64,000 bases of DNA, from positions 186,001 to 250,000 of the forward strand of contig JACSRW010000025.1 in NCBI GenBank assembly GCA_014879565.1, given 5' to 3'. Under the pieces are notes generated by a model that saw nothing but the letters and a program-made list of their open reading frames with translations, had not been told where the DNA came from and made no database searches. Below, one piece after another: positions 49,234 to 58,904 of the stretch. The translations under genes were made by a program, and so were the position numbers. This DNA is from Chitinophagaceae bacterium (GTDB lineage Bacteria; Bacteroidota; Bacteroidia; Chitinophagales; Chitinophagaceae). Every line of letters starts with the position of its first letter. Positions within the stretch are counted from its first letter, which is position 1.

Positions 49234-49306
49234 CAGGTAAGAATACAACCGCCCACGTCCAGAGCCAATTCAGGGGACAGTGATGGGAAATAAGTAAATT
49301 CGCTAT

Positions 49307-50077
49307 ATGAAGACAAAAGAAGAAATTGTACACAACTGGCTTCCCCGGTATACCGGGCAACAGCTGGAGCATTTTGGTGAATATATCCTGCTCACCAATT
49401 TCAGTAATTATGTCAAAATGTTTGCCGACCGGAACCAGGTGCCGGTTATCGGCACCGACAAACCCATGCAATGCGCGACCGCTGATAATATTACCATTAT
49501 CAACTTCGGTATGGGCAGCCCCACTGCCGCAACCATTATGGACCTGCTCACCGCAATCAACCCCAAGGCTGTTCTTTTTCTCGGCAAATGCGGCGGACTG
49601 AAAAAAAGAAACAAACTGGGTGACCTGATTCTGCCTATCGCTGCGATACGGGGGGAAGGTACCTCCAATGACTATTTTCCCGCTGAAGTACCTGCCCTGC
49701 CGGCCTTCGCCCTGCAAAAAGCAGTGTCCACCACCATCCGGGAGAATGAAGTTGATTACTGGACCGGCACTGTTTATACCACCAACCGGAGAGTATGGGA
49801 ACATGATGAGCCCTTTAAAGAATACCTGCAAAAAGTGCGTGCCTACGCCATTGATATGGAAACAGCCACCATATTTACAGTAGGTTTTTATAATAAAATA
49901 CCGACAGGGGCGCTGTTACTGGTGAGTGACCAGCCTATGATTCCTGAAGGTGTAAAAACGGAAGAAAGCGACAAAGCGGTAACAGCCCACTATGTGGAAA
50001 CACATCTCCGGATCGGGGTGGATTCTCTCAAACAGTTAATTAATGACGGACTTACTGTCAGACACCTGAAATTCTAA
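49307..50077 (+). CDS. amn: AMP nucleosidase
   Basis: NITIINFGMGSPTAATIMDLLTAINPKAVLFLGKCGGLKKRNKLGDLILPIAAIRGEGTSNDYFPAEVPALPAF. Confidence 0.9.
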   Translation: MKTKEEIVHNWLPRYTGQQLEHFGEYILLTNFSNYVKMFADRNQVPVIGTDKPMQCATADNITIINFGMGSPTAATIMDLLTAINPKAVLFLGKCGGLKKRNKLGDLILPIAAIRGEGTSNDYFPAEVPALPAFALQKAVSTTIRENEVDYWTGTVYTTNRRVWEHDEPFKEYLQKVRAYAIDMETATIFTVGFYNKIPTGALLLVSDQPMIPEGVKTEESDKAVTAHYVETHLRIGVDSLKQLINDGLTVRHLKF

Positions 50078-50086
50078 ATCAGCGGT

Positions 50087-50452
50087 ATGAAAAGGCTTTT
50101 ATACCTGGGAGTGATTTTTCTGCTTTGCAGTTCGGTTTCCTGCCGCAAATCACAGGTGGCCGTTTTCAAAGGAAAGCTGGAAGTGGCAGGTATCTGTATG
50201 AATTATACCGTTTCGTTGCAGGAAGGGAATATTGACAGCAACCTGCTGGTACCGCAATGGACCGACTCTGTGACCGGACTTAACTACCGGAATGTTTTCC
50301 GCCTTGGCAGTCCCTGTACCTTTCCCGCTGGTATCAGACAGGGTGATGAGTTTTATTTTATACTGGATAAATCACCGCAAAACTGTGCTGTTTGCCTGGC
50401 TTATTATCCGACACCACCCAAATCTCTCGGCATTAAAGTAGTACAGCCCTGA
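50087..50452 (+). CDS. Small putative lipoprotein/secreted protein
   Basis: MKRLLYLGVIFLLCSSVSCRKSQVAVFKGKLEVAG; lipobox-like SVSC; 1-nt overlap with the ABC gene. Confidence 0.6.
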   Translation: MKRLLYLGVIFLLCSSVSCRKSQVAVFKGKLEVAGICMNYTVSLQEGNIDSNLLVPQWTDSVTGLNYRNVFRLGSPCTFPAGIRQGDEFYFILDKSPQNCAVCLAYYPTPPKSLGIKVVQP

Positions 50453-52173
50453 TGCTTCCCCTGTTGCGAATAGAAAACCTGACCGTGGAATTCCATAACA
50501 ATGAAACGGTCACCCGTGCCCTGAATGGTATCAGTTTTTCTGTAAACAGGGGAGAAATCATGGCCCTGGTGGGTGAATCCGGTTCCGGCAAATCAGTCAG
50601 TTCCCTGTCGGTACTCCGGCTCTTACCTACACCCCCGGCCCGATATAAAACCGGTTCAATTTTATTTTCCCGTGACGGACAACAGGCCGAAGACCTGCTC
50701 CAAAAAAATAAAAGGGAATTACAAGCTATCCGGGGCAATCAGATTGCCATGATTTTCCAGGAACCCATGACCTCACTCAATCCCGTACTTACCTGTGGTG
50801 ACCAGGTTATGGAAGCCCTGTTGTTGCACCGGAAGCTGGATCCGGCCGAAGCAAAAAAGCAGGTTACCGGCTGGTTTGAAAAAGTAAAACTACCGGATCC
50901 GGTTTCTGTTTTCAGCCGGTATCCCCACCAGCTCAGCGGCGGACAAAAACAAAGGGTCATGATCGCGATGGCCATGTGCTGCGAGCCTGATCTGCTCATT
51001 TGTGACGAACCTACCACGGCCCTTGATGTAACAGTTCAAAAAACAATACTGGGACTGATAAAGGAATTACAACAGCAAACAGGGATGGGTGTCATTTTTA
51101 TTACCCATGACCTGGGTGTGGTCGCCGAAATTGCAGACCGGGCGGCTGTCATGTACAGGGGAGATATTGTGGAGAGCGGGCCCGTAAACGAACTTTTTAC
51201 ACGGCCGGTACATCCTTATACAAAGGCCCTGCTGGCCTGCCGGCCCGTCAATCACCAAAGAGGAGAAAGGCTGCCCGTAGTTTCCGATTTTATGGAAAGC
51301 GGAAATAAAAAGGCCGCTGTCAAAACAAGCCAGCTGAATCAAAGTAATGCAACAGATTCCGGCCCGGCTCCCCTGCTGGAAGTGCGGGATCTTTCGGTTT
51401 GGTTTCCTCAGGCAAAAAATTTTTTGGGAAGGGTAAAAAGCTGGAATAAAGCGGTTGACCAGGTCAGTTTTGATCTGGTTGAAGGAGAAACCCTCGGACT
51501 GGTGGGCGAAAGCGGTTGCGGCAAAACGACCCTCGGCAGGGCCCTGCTCCGGCTGATAGAACCTGTAAGCGGCAGCATTCACTACAAAGGAAGGGATTTA
51601 CGGACAATGCCCCGAAAAGAGCTGCAGCCCCTGCGCAGGGAAATCCAGATAATTTTTCAGGACCCCTACTCTTCCCTGAATCCCCGGCTCAGTATCGGTG
51701 CTGCCATTGCCGAGCCGATGAAAGTACACCGGTTGTTTACATCCGAGAAGCAGCGAAAAGATAAAGTCGTAGAGCTGCTGGAGAAAGTTGATCTGAAAGC
51801 AGCACATAGTAACCGGTACCCGCATGAGTTCAGCGGTGGCCAGCGGCAACGGGTCGTTATTGCCCGCGCTTTGTCTCTGGCTCCTTCCTTTATTGTTTGT
51901 GACGAATCGGTTTCCGCGCTCGATGTCAGTGTGCAGGCGCAGGTGCTGAACCTGCTGAATGAACTGAAAAAAGAATTCGGCTTTTCGGTTATTTTTATTT
52001 CCCATGACCTGTCCGTGGTACGTTATATCAGCGACCGGATAATGGTAATGAACCGGGGACAGATCGAAGAATCCGGACCTGCAGATACAGTATACTTCAG
52101 TCCGCGTTCTGCCTATACCCGCAAACTGATTGACTCGGTACCAAAGGGCCTGCCCGACAGCAGCCGTCTTTAA
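50452..52173 (+). CDS. ABC transporter with two fused ATP-binding domains (oligopeptide/dipeptide/glutathione type)
   Basis: Two Walker A (GESGSGKS, GESGCGKTT), two LSGGQ-like (LSGGQKQR, FSGGQRQR), two Walker B (LLICDEPTTALD, FIVCDESVSALD). Confidence 0.95.
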   Translation: MLPLLRIENLTVEFHNNETVTRALNGISFSVNRGEIMALVGESGSGKSVSSLSVLRLLPTPPARYKTGSILFSRDGQQAEDLLQKNKRELQAIRGNQIAMIFQEPMTSLNPVLTCGDQVMEALLLHRKLDPAEAKKQVTGWFEKVKLPDPVSVFSRYPHQLSGGQKQRVMIAMAMCCEPDLLICDEPTTALDVTVQKTILGLIKELQQQTGMGVIFITHDLGVVAEIADRAAVMYRGDIVESGPVNELFTRPVHPYTKALLACRPVNHQRGERLPVVSDFMESGNKKAAVKTSQLNQSNATDSGPAPLLEVRDLSVWFPQAKNFLGRVKSWNKAVDQVSFDLVEGETLGLVGESGCGKTTLGRALLRLIEPVSGSIHYKGRDLRTMPRKELQPLRREIQIIFQDPYSSLNPRLSIGAAIAEPMKVHRLFTSEKQRKDKVVELLEKVDLKAAHSNRYPHEFSGGQRQRVVIARALSLAPSFIVCDESVSALDVSVQAQVLNLLNELKKEFGFSVIFISHDLSVVRYISDRIMVMNRGQIEESGPADTVYFSPRSAYTRKLIDSVPKGLPDSSRL

Positions 52174-55100
52174 TCAAGATGGGGCACGGCCGATATATCT
52201 TCTCTTTCGTTTCCGGTATTATAAAACTGCCGGGCGGATTTTCGGCGCGCGTACAGAAGTTTTCGCAACTCTTCCCCCAGTATTTTTTTCTCCCCGGCTC
52301 CCGGAATAATACGGGTTTCCGTAAACCGGGTAAAGTTGTACCGGCTGGCCGGTCGCCAGTCGCTGTTAACCTGGCGGCCTGATCTGTTTTTTATCGCCAA
52401 ACTGTCCGTAAATTCAAACTCACGGGGATTTTCCGGCACCAGTCCTGCAACCGCCAGTTTCCAGCCCAGGTCATCTTTCCGGTTTTTGTAACGGAAGAAA
52501 TAGAAATAGCCTTTGTGCCCTTTGTATTCCGCCGGTAACCGGTCAGCATACACCAGCGAATCCGGCCGGTTGTATCTTTTCCCCGAGAGCAGGGCACTGC
52601 GGCCAAGATCAAGGTGATTGTTATACATGGAAGGAAACCGGTCTTCCTTACCCAGCTCTTTCAGATCTGCATACAAACGGAATCGGTATTCATCCTGCCC
52701 CGCGAAATACCGGAAAAGACTGTCCGGACAGGGCCTGTTTTTTTGGAGCAACAGCAGAAACAGCTCATACTTCAGTTTTTTATCCCCGGAGGATAGTAGC
52801 TGGCTCATCAGTGACGGAACAGCTGGCTTTTCATCCCAAAAAGGCATCAGCAATGCTGCATACAGCCCCAGCTCTTCATTGCCCTCGTCTTCTTCCCCGG
52901 ATTTATTATCCGCGGATTCCTTTTTGCTTTCTTCGGCTTTGCGGATGGCCATCTTCTTCTCAGAGATGAGCTGTTTCTTCAGTTCCAGTCTGGCTTCCAG
53001 CAAAAACTGGTTGAAATAAGCCGCATAATCGGCGGGCTGCAGCCGGTTGCTGTCAGCCATCTCCTGCAAAAGTTCCATTACGGGTGTTTTGTAATCTTCC
53101 AGGGTAAGCAGGGGCAAAAGAGCCGGCAGAATGGTTTTTGTCAGGGACAGGGAATCGGACAGTTCATCCAGGAACCGGCCGTTATCCGGTCTGTAATTCA
53201 CATTGTTCAGGGAGGAATAATAAGAAAACTCGTTGTTATAAAGATAGTCATAACTGAACTCCAGCACCGGAGGCTCATCTGTAATGATTGTTTTAAAATG
53301 CGTGTATGCATAACTGTTACGATGCTGCAGCAGGCTTTCCAGCACCGGATAGATCAGCTCCACCGTGTCGCCCAAAGCATAATAGAGTTGTTTGAGATAG
53401 TCGGCAGAAGCCCGGACTGGTATATCTCCCAGTTTAAAAATGAGGGCCTTTTTGGTTTGCAGGTAACCAGGCATATTCCAGTCCAGTTGTTCAATCGCCG
53501 CTTTCAGGGCAGGAAAATCAACCGTGTCCAGGCTGATATCCCTGATCTGCCGGATGGCTTTCTTCCGCACCAGGCTGTCGGTGCTGGCCAGGTCCTGAAA
53601 AAATACGGTTGCCTTGGGCAGATAAGGATTCACCGAGCGCAGCGTATCGGCTGGTTTGAAACTTTCATAAAAGTGATGCAGAAAGGCACTGGGGGGACTG
53701 AGGGTATCCACCAGGCTGGTCAGTGTATAGGTGATCCCGTCCCGGTAAAAAACTTTGTACCAGATAGCACGGCTGCTCCCGGTATCTGTTACCAGGATAT
53801 CCCAGGATTTGCGGTTGCCGGGCAACAGTTCCTTCCGGTATTTTTTAATTATCCAGGTGGAGTCTCCCCGGTAATACATTCCGCTGTCGCGGGTAATACG
53901 GCTGCTGTCCCTCGTATAATAATACCGGGACGCTTTAAAAAAGGAAACATAAATTTTTTCTCCGGTTGTATCATTGGCAATCACCCGGCTCCGGTAAGCA
54001 CCGGCTTCCATTTGCGCGTCTTCCGGCTCTTCCTCTTCCTCATCACCCCGGAAAAGATTAAACCGGGGTATATCCAGTTTGATTTTTTTCTCCCTCGGAA
54101 AAACCGGTGTGTTTACACTGAAGTAAAGACTGGTATCCTTTTCCGTTCTGGCTACCCCGTACTGAAAAGGAGTCAGGCTGAATGAATCAAGAAACCGCTG
54201 CATAACGGCATGTTCCTGTTTTCCGTGTGCCACCAGTGTATAATAATGCGGCCCCCGGATGATATACCGTACCCGGTAAAGCTGACTGTCTTTATCCCGG
54301 TACATTCCGTTCAGTGCCGGGTAACCCTGCCAGGTACTGTGTTCATGCAGCAGAACAGTATCCATAAATTCGGAAGCCATAAAACTCTCTTCCATCAGTC
54401 CGAGATCAAAACTGTCTTCTTCCGCAAATCCATAGTTATGAATATCCGTACGGATTACCCGGAATTGGGTGGCCGATGCAGAATCCTGCGCATCAAATAT
54501 CCAGCTGCCATCATTACCTGTAAAGGGTTCATGCGGCAGTAAGACGGAAAATCCGCCTCCGGGCGGCGAAAAGTTTTTCCATCCGTTCGACCCGTTTAAA
54601 TACTCCTTCAGACGGATACTGCTGAAAAAACGGCGGGCTTCCTCCCCGTTTTTTACATACTCACCGGTTCCGCTCATTTTAAAAAACAACACTTCAAAGG
54701 GGGTAACAAAAATGTGATAACGCTGTATATCTCCCCGCCTTGTCCGGTTGGTAATATCATAACCCCGGTACCCGTTCCGTTGAATAGTTTGTTTCGATAA
54801 AATCTTACCGGGTATATTCTCATATAAAAGACTGTCCACCTTTTTCAGTACCGTGGCCGGGCTGTGATTCCACATCCAGGCATTTGTCATCACCCGGGTA
54901 ACCATATAATAACTCCCGTTGGCCATATCCGCATACTGCTGCTGGTCAAGGGATGACTCTTCTCCCGATGTATAAAATTTCCCGGGTATATCCACTTTAA
55001 AAAAACCATCCGGAGAAGTGACCGTGCGGAACTGTACCGGTACCCGTATCCGGTCAACCATTTCTTTTTCCCGGCTGGCCCTTTCCCCCATTTTTACCGG

Positions 55101-55985
55101 GCGGAGGGAATAGCCTGCCCGGCGCAATATTTCAATAACACCCCTGTCGCCCGGCAGATGCGCAGCCCCCACCCCCACAAATAGAACCGCCCCTGTTTTA
55201 ATGATTGAATCAATAGAACGGGCCTGGATTTCATTCCGGCGGTACAGAAATTTCTCATCAAACGCAGGCGAAAAGCTGTTATACATGTTGATGGAATCCA
55301 GCAGATCCAGGTCTCCCTTCCGGTAAGCCTCCTGTAATTTCTCTGAGGAATATTCACCATCCATATCCCCGTAACTCCGTTCTTTCCGGTTTTTATCCCT
55401 GGCCGCGTCTTTATAGGCTTCCGCCATCAGCCGCATACTTTCCCCGTAATCCTCCACCCCGGCTACTTTTTTACCCCATTTTTTTCCCGCCTGGTAGATA
55501 TACATGTCGAGGTAGGTGTCTTCCTCAAAATCGGCAGACATATTCCCGTAACTGCGGTACAGGAGGTTGTTAATCGTGGACGGGTTACTGTACATGGCCC
55601 TGGCCAGCCGGTTATCATAATTGAAGAACTTCAGGGTGCTGACCGACAGATAATCATCCGGCATGCTGTTTATATCCGCCCCTCCGTAACTGCCGCCTTC
55701 CTCGCCCAGGTCATACCGGTTCATATCTTCCTGCCAGGTTTCCGGATTGGTTTCCAGGGCTACTACCTGTGCCTGCCGGATAGCATAATAAAAGGAATCG
55801 GGCAGATTAAAGGCAATCTTGCTGCTGACATGCATGGTGCCGATCAGGTAAGAAGGCTTCCGGATTCCGTTTCCGGTTATCTCCCATAAAATGCTGGGAT
55901 ACTTCCGGGGGGCTGAAGGCCGCTGGGACTGAACAAAAAAACTTAACAGGAGAAAAGTCATCAGGAATAAGGAAAAACGCTTCAT
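52170..55985 (-). CDS. TraB/GumN-family N-terminal domain fused to a very long C-terminal region
   Basis: KYPSILWEITGNGIRKPSYLIGTMHVSSKIAFNLPDSFYYAIRQAQVVALETNPETWQED...AVLFVGVGAAHLPGDRGVIEILRRAGYSLRPV; start set at MKRFSLFLMTFLLLSFFVQS (signal peptide), about 1271 aa. Confidence 0.85.
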   Translation of the reverse strand: MKRFSLFLMTFLLLSFFVQSQRPSAPRKYPSILWEITGNGIRKPSYLIGTMHVSSKIAFNLPDSFYYAIRQAQVVALETNPETWQEDMNRYDLGEEGGSYGGADINSMPDDYLSVSTLKFFNYDNRLARAMYSNPSTINNLLYRSYGNMSADFEEDTYLDMYIYQAGKKWGKKVAGVEDYGESMRLMAEAYKDAARDKNRKERSYGDMDGEYSSEKLQEAYRKGDLDLLDSINMYNSFSPAFDEKFLYRRNEIQARSIDSIIKTGAVLFVGVGAAHLPGDRGVIEILRRAGYSLRPVKMGERASREKEMVDRIRVPVQFRTVTSPDGFFKVDIPGKFYTSGEESSLDQQQYADMANGSYYMVTRVMTNAWMWNHSPATVLKKVDSLLYENIPGKILSKQTIQRNGYRGYDITNRTRRGDIQRYHIFVTPFEVLFFKMSGTGEYVKNGEEARRFFSSIRLKEYLNGSNGWKNFSPPGGGFSVLLPHEPFTGNDGSWIFDAQDSASATQFRVIRTDIHNYGFAEEDSFDLGLMEESFMASEFMDTVLLHEHSTWQGYPALNGMYRDKDSQLYRVRYIIRGPHYYTLVAHGKQEHAVMQRFLDSFSLTPFQYGVARTEKDTSLYFSVNTPVFPREKKIKLDIPRFNLFRGDEEEEEPEDAQMEAGAYRSRVIANDTTGEKIYVSFFKASRYYYTRDSSRITRDSGMYYRGDSTWIIKKYRKELLPGNRKSWDILVTDTGSSRAIWYKVFYRDGITYTLTSLVDTLSPPSAFLHHFYESFKPADTLRSVNPYLPKATVFFQDLASTDSLVRKKAIRQIRDISLDTVDFPALKAAIEQLDWNMPGYLQTKKALIFKLGDIPVRASADYLKQLYYALGDTVELIYPVLESLLQHRNSYAYTHFKTIITDEPPVLEFSYDYLYNNEFSYYSSLNNVNYRPDNGRFLDELSDSLSLTKTILPALLPLLTLEDYKTPVMELLQEMADSNRLQPADYAAYFNQFLLEARLELKKQLISEKKMAIRKAEESKKESADNKSGEEDEGNEELGLYAALLMPFWDEKPAVPSLMSQLLSSGDKKLKYELFLLLLQKNRPCPDSLFRYFAGQDEYRFRLYADLKELGKEDRFPSMYNNHLDLGRSALLSGKRYNRPDSLVYADRLPAEYKGHKGYFYFFRYKNRKDDLGWKLAVAGLVPENPREFEFTDSLAIKNRSGRQVNSDWRPASRYNFTRFTETRIIPGAGEKKILGEELRKLLYARRKSARQFYNTGNEREDISAVPHLD

Positions 55986-56012
55986 ACAGGATTGCCGGGA
56001 ATTGGTGATAAA

Positions 56013-56020
56013 CAAATGTA
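56013..56020 (-). promoter_or_regulatory. -7 element TACATTTG upstream of the TraB/GumN gene
   Basis: Plus caaatgta 56013-56020; supports the 55985 start. Confidence 0.45.
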
Positions 56021-56114
56021 AGATGCAGTATTTCAATAAAAGCATAAAAATCAGGCTACTGGATAAGAGAAAAAGCCAAAAAAAGGGATTCTTCAGGATT
56101 TCAGGGATATGTTG

Positions 56115-56122
56115 TAATTTTG
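56115..56122 (+). promoter_or_regulatory. -7 element TAATTTTG upstream of queA
   Basis: Exact TAnnTTTG match, about 135 nt upstream of the queA ATG. Confidence 0.5.
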
Positions 56123-56123
56123 C

Positions 56124-56257
56124 CCGCCGCCAAAAGGGCTCTGCCCGGCGGTGAGAATCACTTGCTTTGACCAAACCCGGCGCCGTAAGGCCGGCAAGGA
56201 CAAGCCCCGGCATCAGCCAGGTTTGCGTCATGAGCCTTTTTATAAACCCAACAACTC
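56124..56257 (+). promoter_or_regulatory. GC-rich structured 5' leader of queA (candidate RNA regulatory element)
   Basis: Nested stems CCGCC/GGCGG + GGGC/GCCC; GTGA-GAA-TCAC; CTTG/CAAG enclosing CCGGC/GCCGG; GGTTT/AAACC; CATGAG able to pair with CTCATG at the start codon. Confidence 0.45.
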
Positions 56258-57307
56258 ATGAAGCTTTCACAATTCCGTTTTGACCTGCCCTTAAACCTGA
56301 TTGCCCAAACTCCTGCTAAAAGACGTGAAGATTCCCGGATGATGGTTGTACACCGGCATACCGGCGAAATTGAAAACAAGTATTTCCGGGATATCATGGA
56401 CTATTTTGATGACAAGGATTGTTTTGTCGTTAACAATACCAAAGTGTTCCCCGCCCGGATGTATGGCCGGAAGGAAAAGACCGGCGCCAAAATTGAAGTC
56501 TTCCTGCTGCGTGAACTGAATAAACCCAATCGCCTCTGGGATGTGATCGTTGATCCCGCAAGGAAGATTCGTGTAGGCAACAAACTGTATTTCGGCGACC
56601 AGGAAGACCTGGTGGCGGAAGTGATTGACAATACCACCAGCCGGGGCCGTACCATCCGTTTCCTCTGGGAAGGCTCCGAGGAAGAGTTCAGGGCCCAGCT
56701 GGAAAAACTCGGTGAAACCCCGCTGCCCAAATACATCAAAAGAAAACCGGACGAAGAAGATAAAGAACGTTACCAGACCGTTTATGCAAAACATGAAGGA
56801 GCCGTGGCCGCTCCTACAGCCGGTCTTCATTTCAGCCGGGAGCTGATCAAAAGACTGGAAATAAAAGGTGTTCGTTTTGCAGAAGTAACCCTGCATACCG
56901 GCCTGGGTACTTTCAGACCGATTGAAGTGGAGGACCTGAGCAAACATAAAATGGACGCGGAATACTATCATATTGATGAAACAGCCTGCAAAATTGTAAA
57001 CCGGGCCAAGGAATACGGACACCGTGTCTGCTCCATCGGCACCACTACCATGCGGGCACTGGAATCATCTTTCACAGCGCAAAAACTGCTGAAACCCTCC
57101 GAAGGCTGGACCAATATGTTTATCCACCCGCCTTATGAATTCAATATTGCGGATTCGCTGGTCACCAATTTCCACCTTCCTAAAACCTCCCTGCTGATTA
57201 TGACCTGCGCATTTGCCGGTTATGAACTGGCTATGGAGGCCTACAAAAAAGCTATCAAAGACAAGTATCGCTTCTTCAGTTACGGAGACGCTTTACTGAT
57301 CATTTAA
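56258..57307 (+). CDS. queA: S-adenosylmethionine:tRNA ribosyltransferase-isomerase
   Basis: [70 protein letters not shown]...[13 protein letters not shown]. Confidence 0.97.
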   Translation: MKLSQFRFDLPLNLIAQTPAKRREDSRMMVVHRHTGEIENKYFRDIMDYFDDKDCFVVNNTKVFPARMYGRKEKTGAKIEVFLLRELNKPNRLWDVIVDPARKIRVGNKLYFGDQEDLVAEVIDNTTSRGRTIRFLWEGSEEEFRAQLEKLGETPLPKYIKRKPDEEDKERYQTVYAKHEGAVAAPTAGLHFSRELIKRLEIKGVRFAEVTLHTGLGTFRPIEVEDLSKHKMDAEYYHIDETACKIVNRAKEYGHRVCSIGTTTMRALESSFTAQKLLKPSEGWTNMFIHPPYEFNIADSLVTNFHLPKTSLLIMTCAFAGYELAMEAYKKAIKDKYRFFSYGDALLII

Positions 57308-57330
57308 GCAAATACCAACTGCTCAGCAAG

Positions 57331-57354
57331 ACCGCCCCCCTGGGCGGTTTTTTT
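57331..57354 (+). terminator. Intrinsic terminator of queA
   Basis: ACCGCCC-CCCT-GGGCGGT-TTTTTT. Confidence 0.9.
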
Positions 57355-57358
57355 ATAT

Positions 57359-57385
57359 AAAAAAAGCCGCGCCTACCGGCACGGC
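57359..57385 (-). terminator. Intrinsic terminator of the aspartate kinase gene
   Basis: Minus GCCGTGCC-GGTA-GGCGCGGC-TTTTT. Confidence 0.8.
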
Positions 57386-57407
57386 CCTTACACAACTTTA
57401 CCGGGTA

Positions 57408-58730
57408 TCAGTCCAGTCCGAACATTCCCTTATTGAGCTGTTGCAGCATCTGCTTCTTATGTTCAGCCGCAATCAGCAGGGAAATATTATGCGGGCTTCC
57501 CCCGTAACTCACCATCCGTACCGGAATATTCACAATGGAACCAAATAGTTTTTTAATGATATCCTCCGTCCGGGAGATTTCATTGCCCACCACTGATATG
57601 ATTACCTGGTTTTTGTCTGTTTCAACACTGCCAAACGGCTCCAGTTCCCGGAGAATCTCATCCAGGTGCGCATCACTGTCAATGGTAAGCGAAACAGCTA
57701 CCTCCGAAGTCGTGATCATATCAATCGGCGTCCGGTATTTTTCAAACACTTCAAAAATTTTCCGCAGGAAACCATACGCCAGCAGCATGCGGCTGCTCTT
57801 GATACGGATCGCGATAATATTATCCTTGGCTGCCACGGCTTTCACACCCACACTGCCGGCTTCTTCCGCAATCAGGGTGCCTTTTGCTTCGGGCTGCATG
57901 GTATTAAGCAGTTTTACAGGCACCTTAAAAGACTGAGCGGGCCAGATGGAAGCAGGGTGCAAAATCTTTGCCCCGAAATATGCCAGCTCCGCCGCCTCTT
58001 CAAAACTCATCCGCTCAACCGGCATTGTCTTTTTCACCACGCGCGGATCATTATTATGCATACCATCAATATCCGTCCAGATTTCGCACACAGATGCCGT
58101 GATCGCTGCAGCAATCAGGGAAGCGGAATAATCACTGCCTCCCCGTTTCAGGTTATCCACTTCGCCCCTGGCGTTCCGGCAGATATAACCCTGTGTGACA
58201 AACAGCGGAATTTCCGGATGCTGCCCCAGGATCGGCTTCAGTTTCGCTGCAATGGTTTCCACATGCGGCTCATCATATGCATCAATAGACATGAATTCCA
58301 GTGCCGGCAACAGCAGGTGCGGTTTACCCTGTTCTTCGAGGTAGGTACAAAACAGTTTTGTGGAAAGCAGTTCACCCTGTGCAAGAATATCCTTGCTCAA
58401 TGCTTCACTGAAAGAAATCCGGAGTATGATATTGAGAAACTCAAAATGTTCTGCAATAATCGCATTGGCTTTGGCCAGCGACTCCTCTTTTTTCACCAGT
58501 TCCTGTACAAAGGCCCGGTAATGAGCCTCCAGTTTATCAATCACCTGTTTGGCTCCCTGCCGGTCTCCCTTTGCAATAAAATCACCTATTTCCACCAGGG
58601 CATTGGTGGTTCCCGACAAAGCGGAGAGAACAACAATCACAGGTTCTTTTTCCTGCGAAACAAGGCCCGCTATGTGATGCATTCTTTCTGGTTTGCCCAC
58701 ACTCGTGCCGCCAAACTTCATTACTTTCAT
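57408..58730 (-). CDS. Aspartate kinase
   Basis: MKVMKFGGTSVGKPERMHHIAGLVSQEKEPVIVVLSALSGTTNALVEIGDFI; ACT-like C-terminal half; start set at MKVMKFGG within ORF 57408..58793. Confidence 0.92.
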   Translation of the reverse strand: MKVMKFGGTSVGKPERMHHIAGLVSQEKEPVIVVLSALSGTTNALVEIGDFIAKGDRQGAKQVIDKLEAHYRAFVQELVKKEESLAKANAIIAEHFEFLNIILRISFSEALSKDILAQGELLSTKLFCTYLEEQGKPHLLLPALEFMSIDAYDEPHVETIAAKLKPILGQHPEIPLFVTQGYICRNARGEVDNLKRGGSDYSASLIAAAITASVCEIWTDIDGMHNNDPRVVKKTMPVERMSFEEAAELAYFGAKILHPASIWPAQSFKVPVKLLNTMQPEAKGTLIAEEAGSVGVKAVAAKDNIIAIRIKSSRMLLAYGFLRKIFEVFEKYRTPIDMITTSEVAVSLTIDSDAHLDEILRELEPFGSVETDKNQVIISVVGNEISRTEDIIKKLFGSIVNIPVRMVSYGGSPHNISLLIAAEHKKQMLQQLNKGMFGLD

Positions 58731-58904
58731 CTTGGTTCTTTTTTTGCCCGGAAAGTCAGGAGGATCCTTCAGGTCATCTGTCAGGACCAGCACCTTCTCC
58801 CGTAATGTTAATGGATAAAAATTGCAGCAAGCGTGTGCAAAGATACCTGATCCGGTTAAAATCCGGATGGGTTAAACTGTCATTTTACGGCAACGATCCC
58901 GGAA

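Noticed and set aside
55986-56231. N-terminal extension of the TraB/GumN ORF to 56231
   Set aside because: Would overlap its own likely promoter (56013-56020) and the queA leader; the internal Met at 55985 starts a good signal peptide
57666-58805. 379-aa plus ORF over aspartate kinase
   Set aside because: Shadow ORF; His/Phe-rich antisense composition
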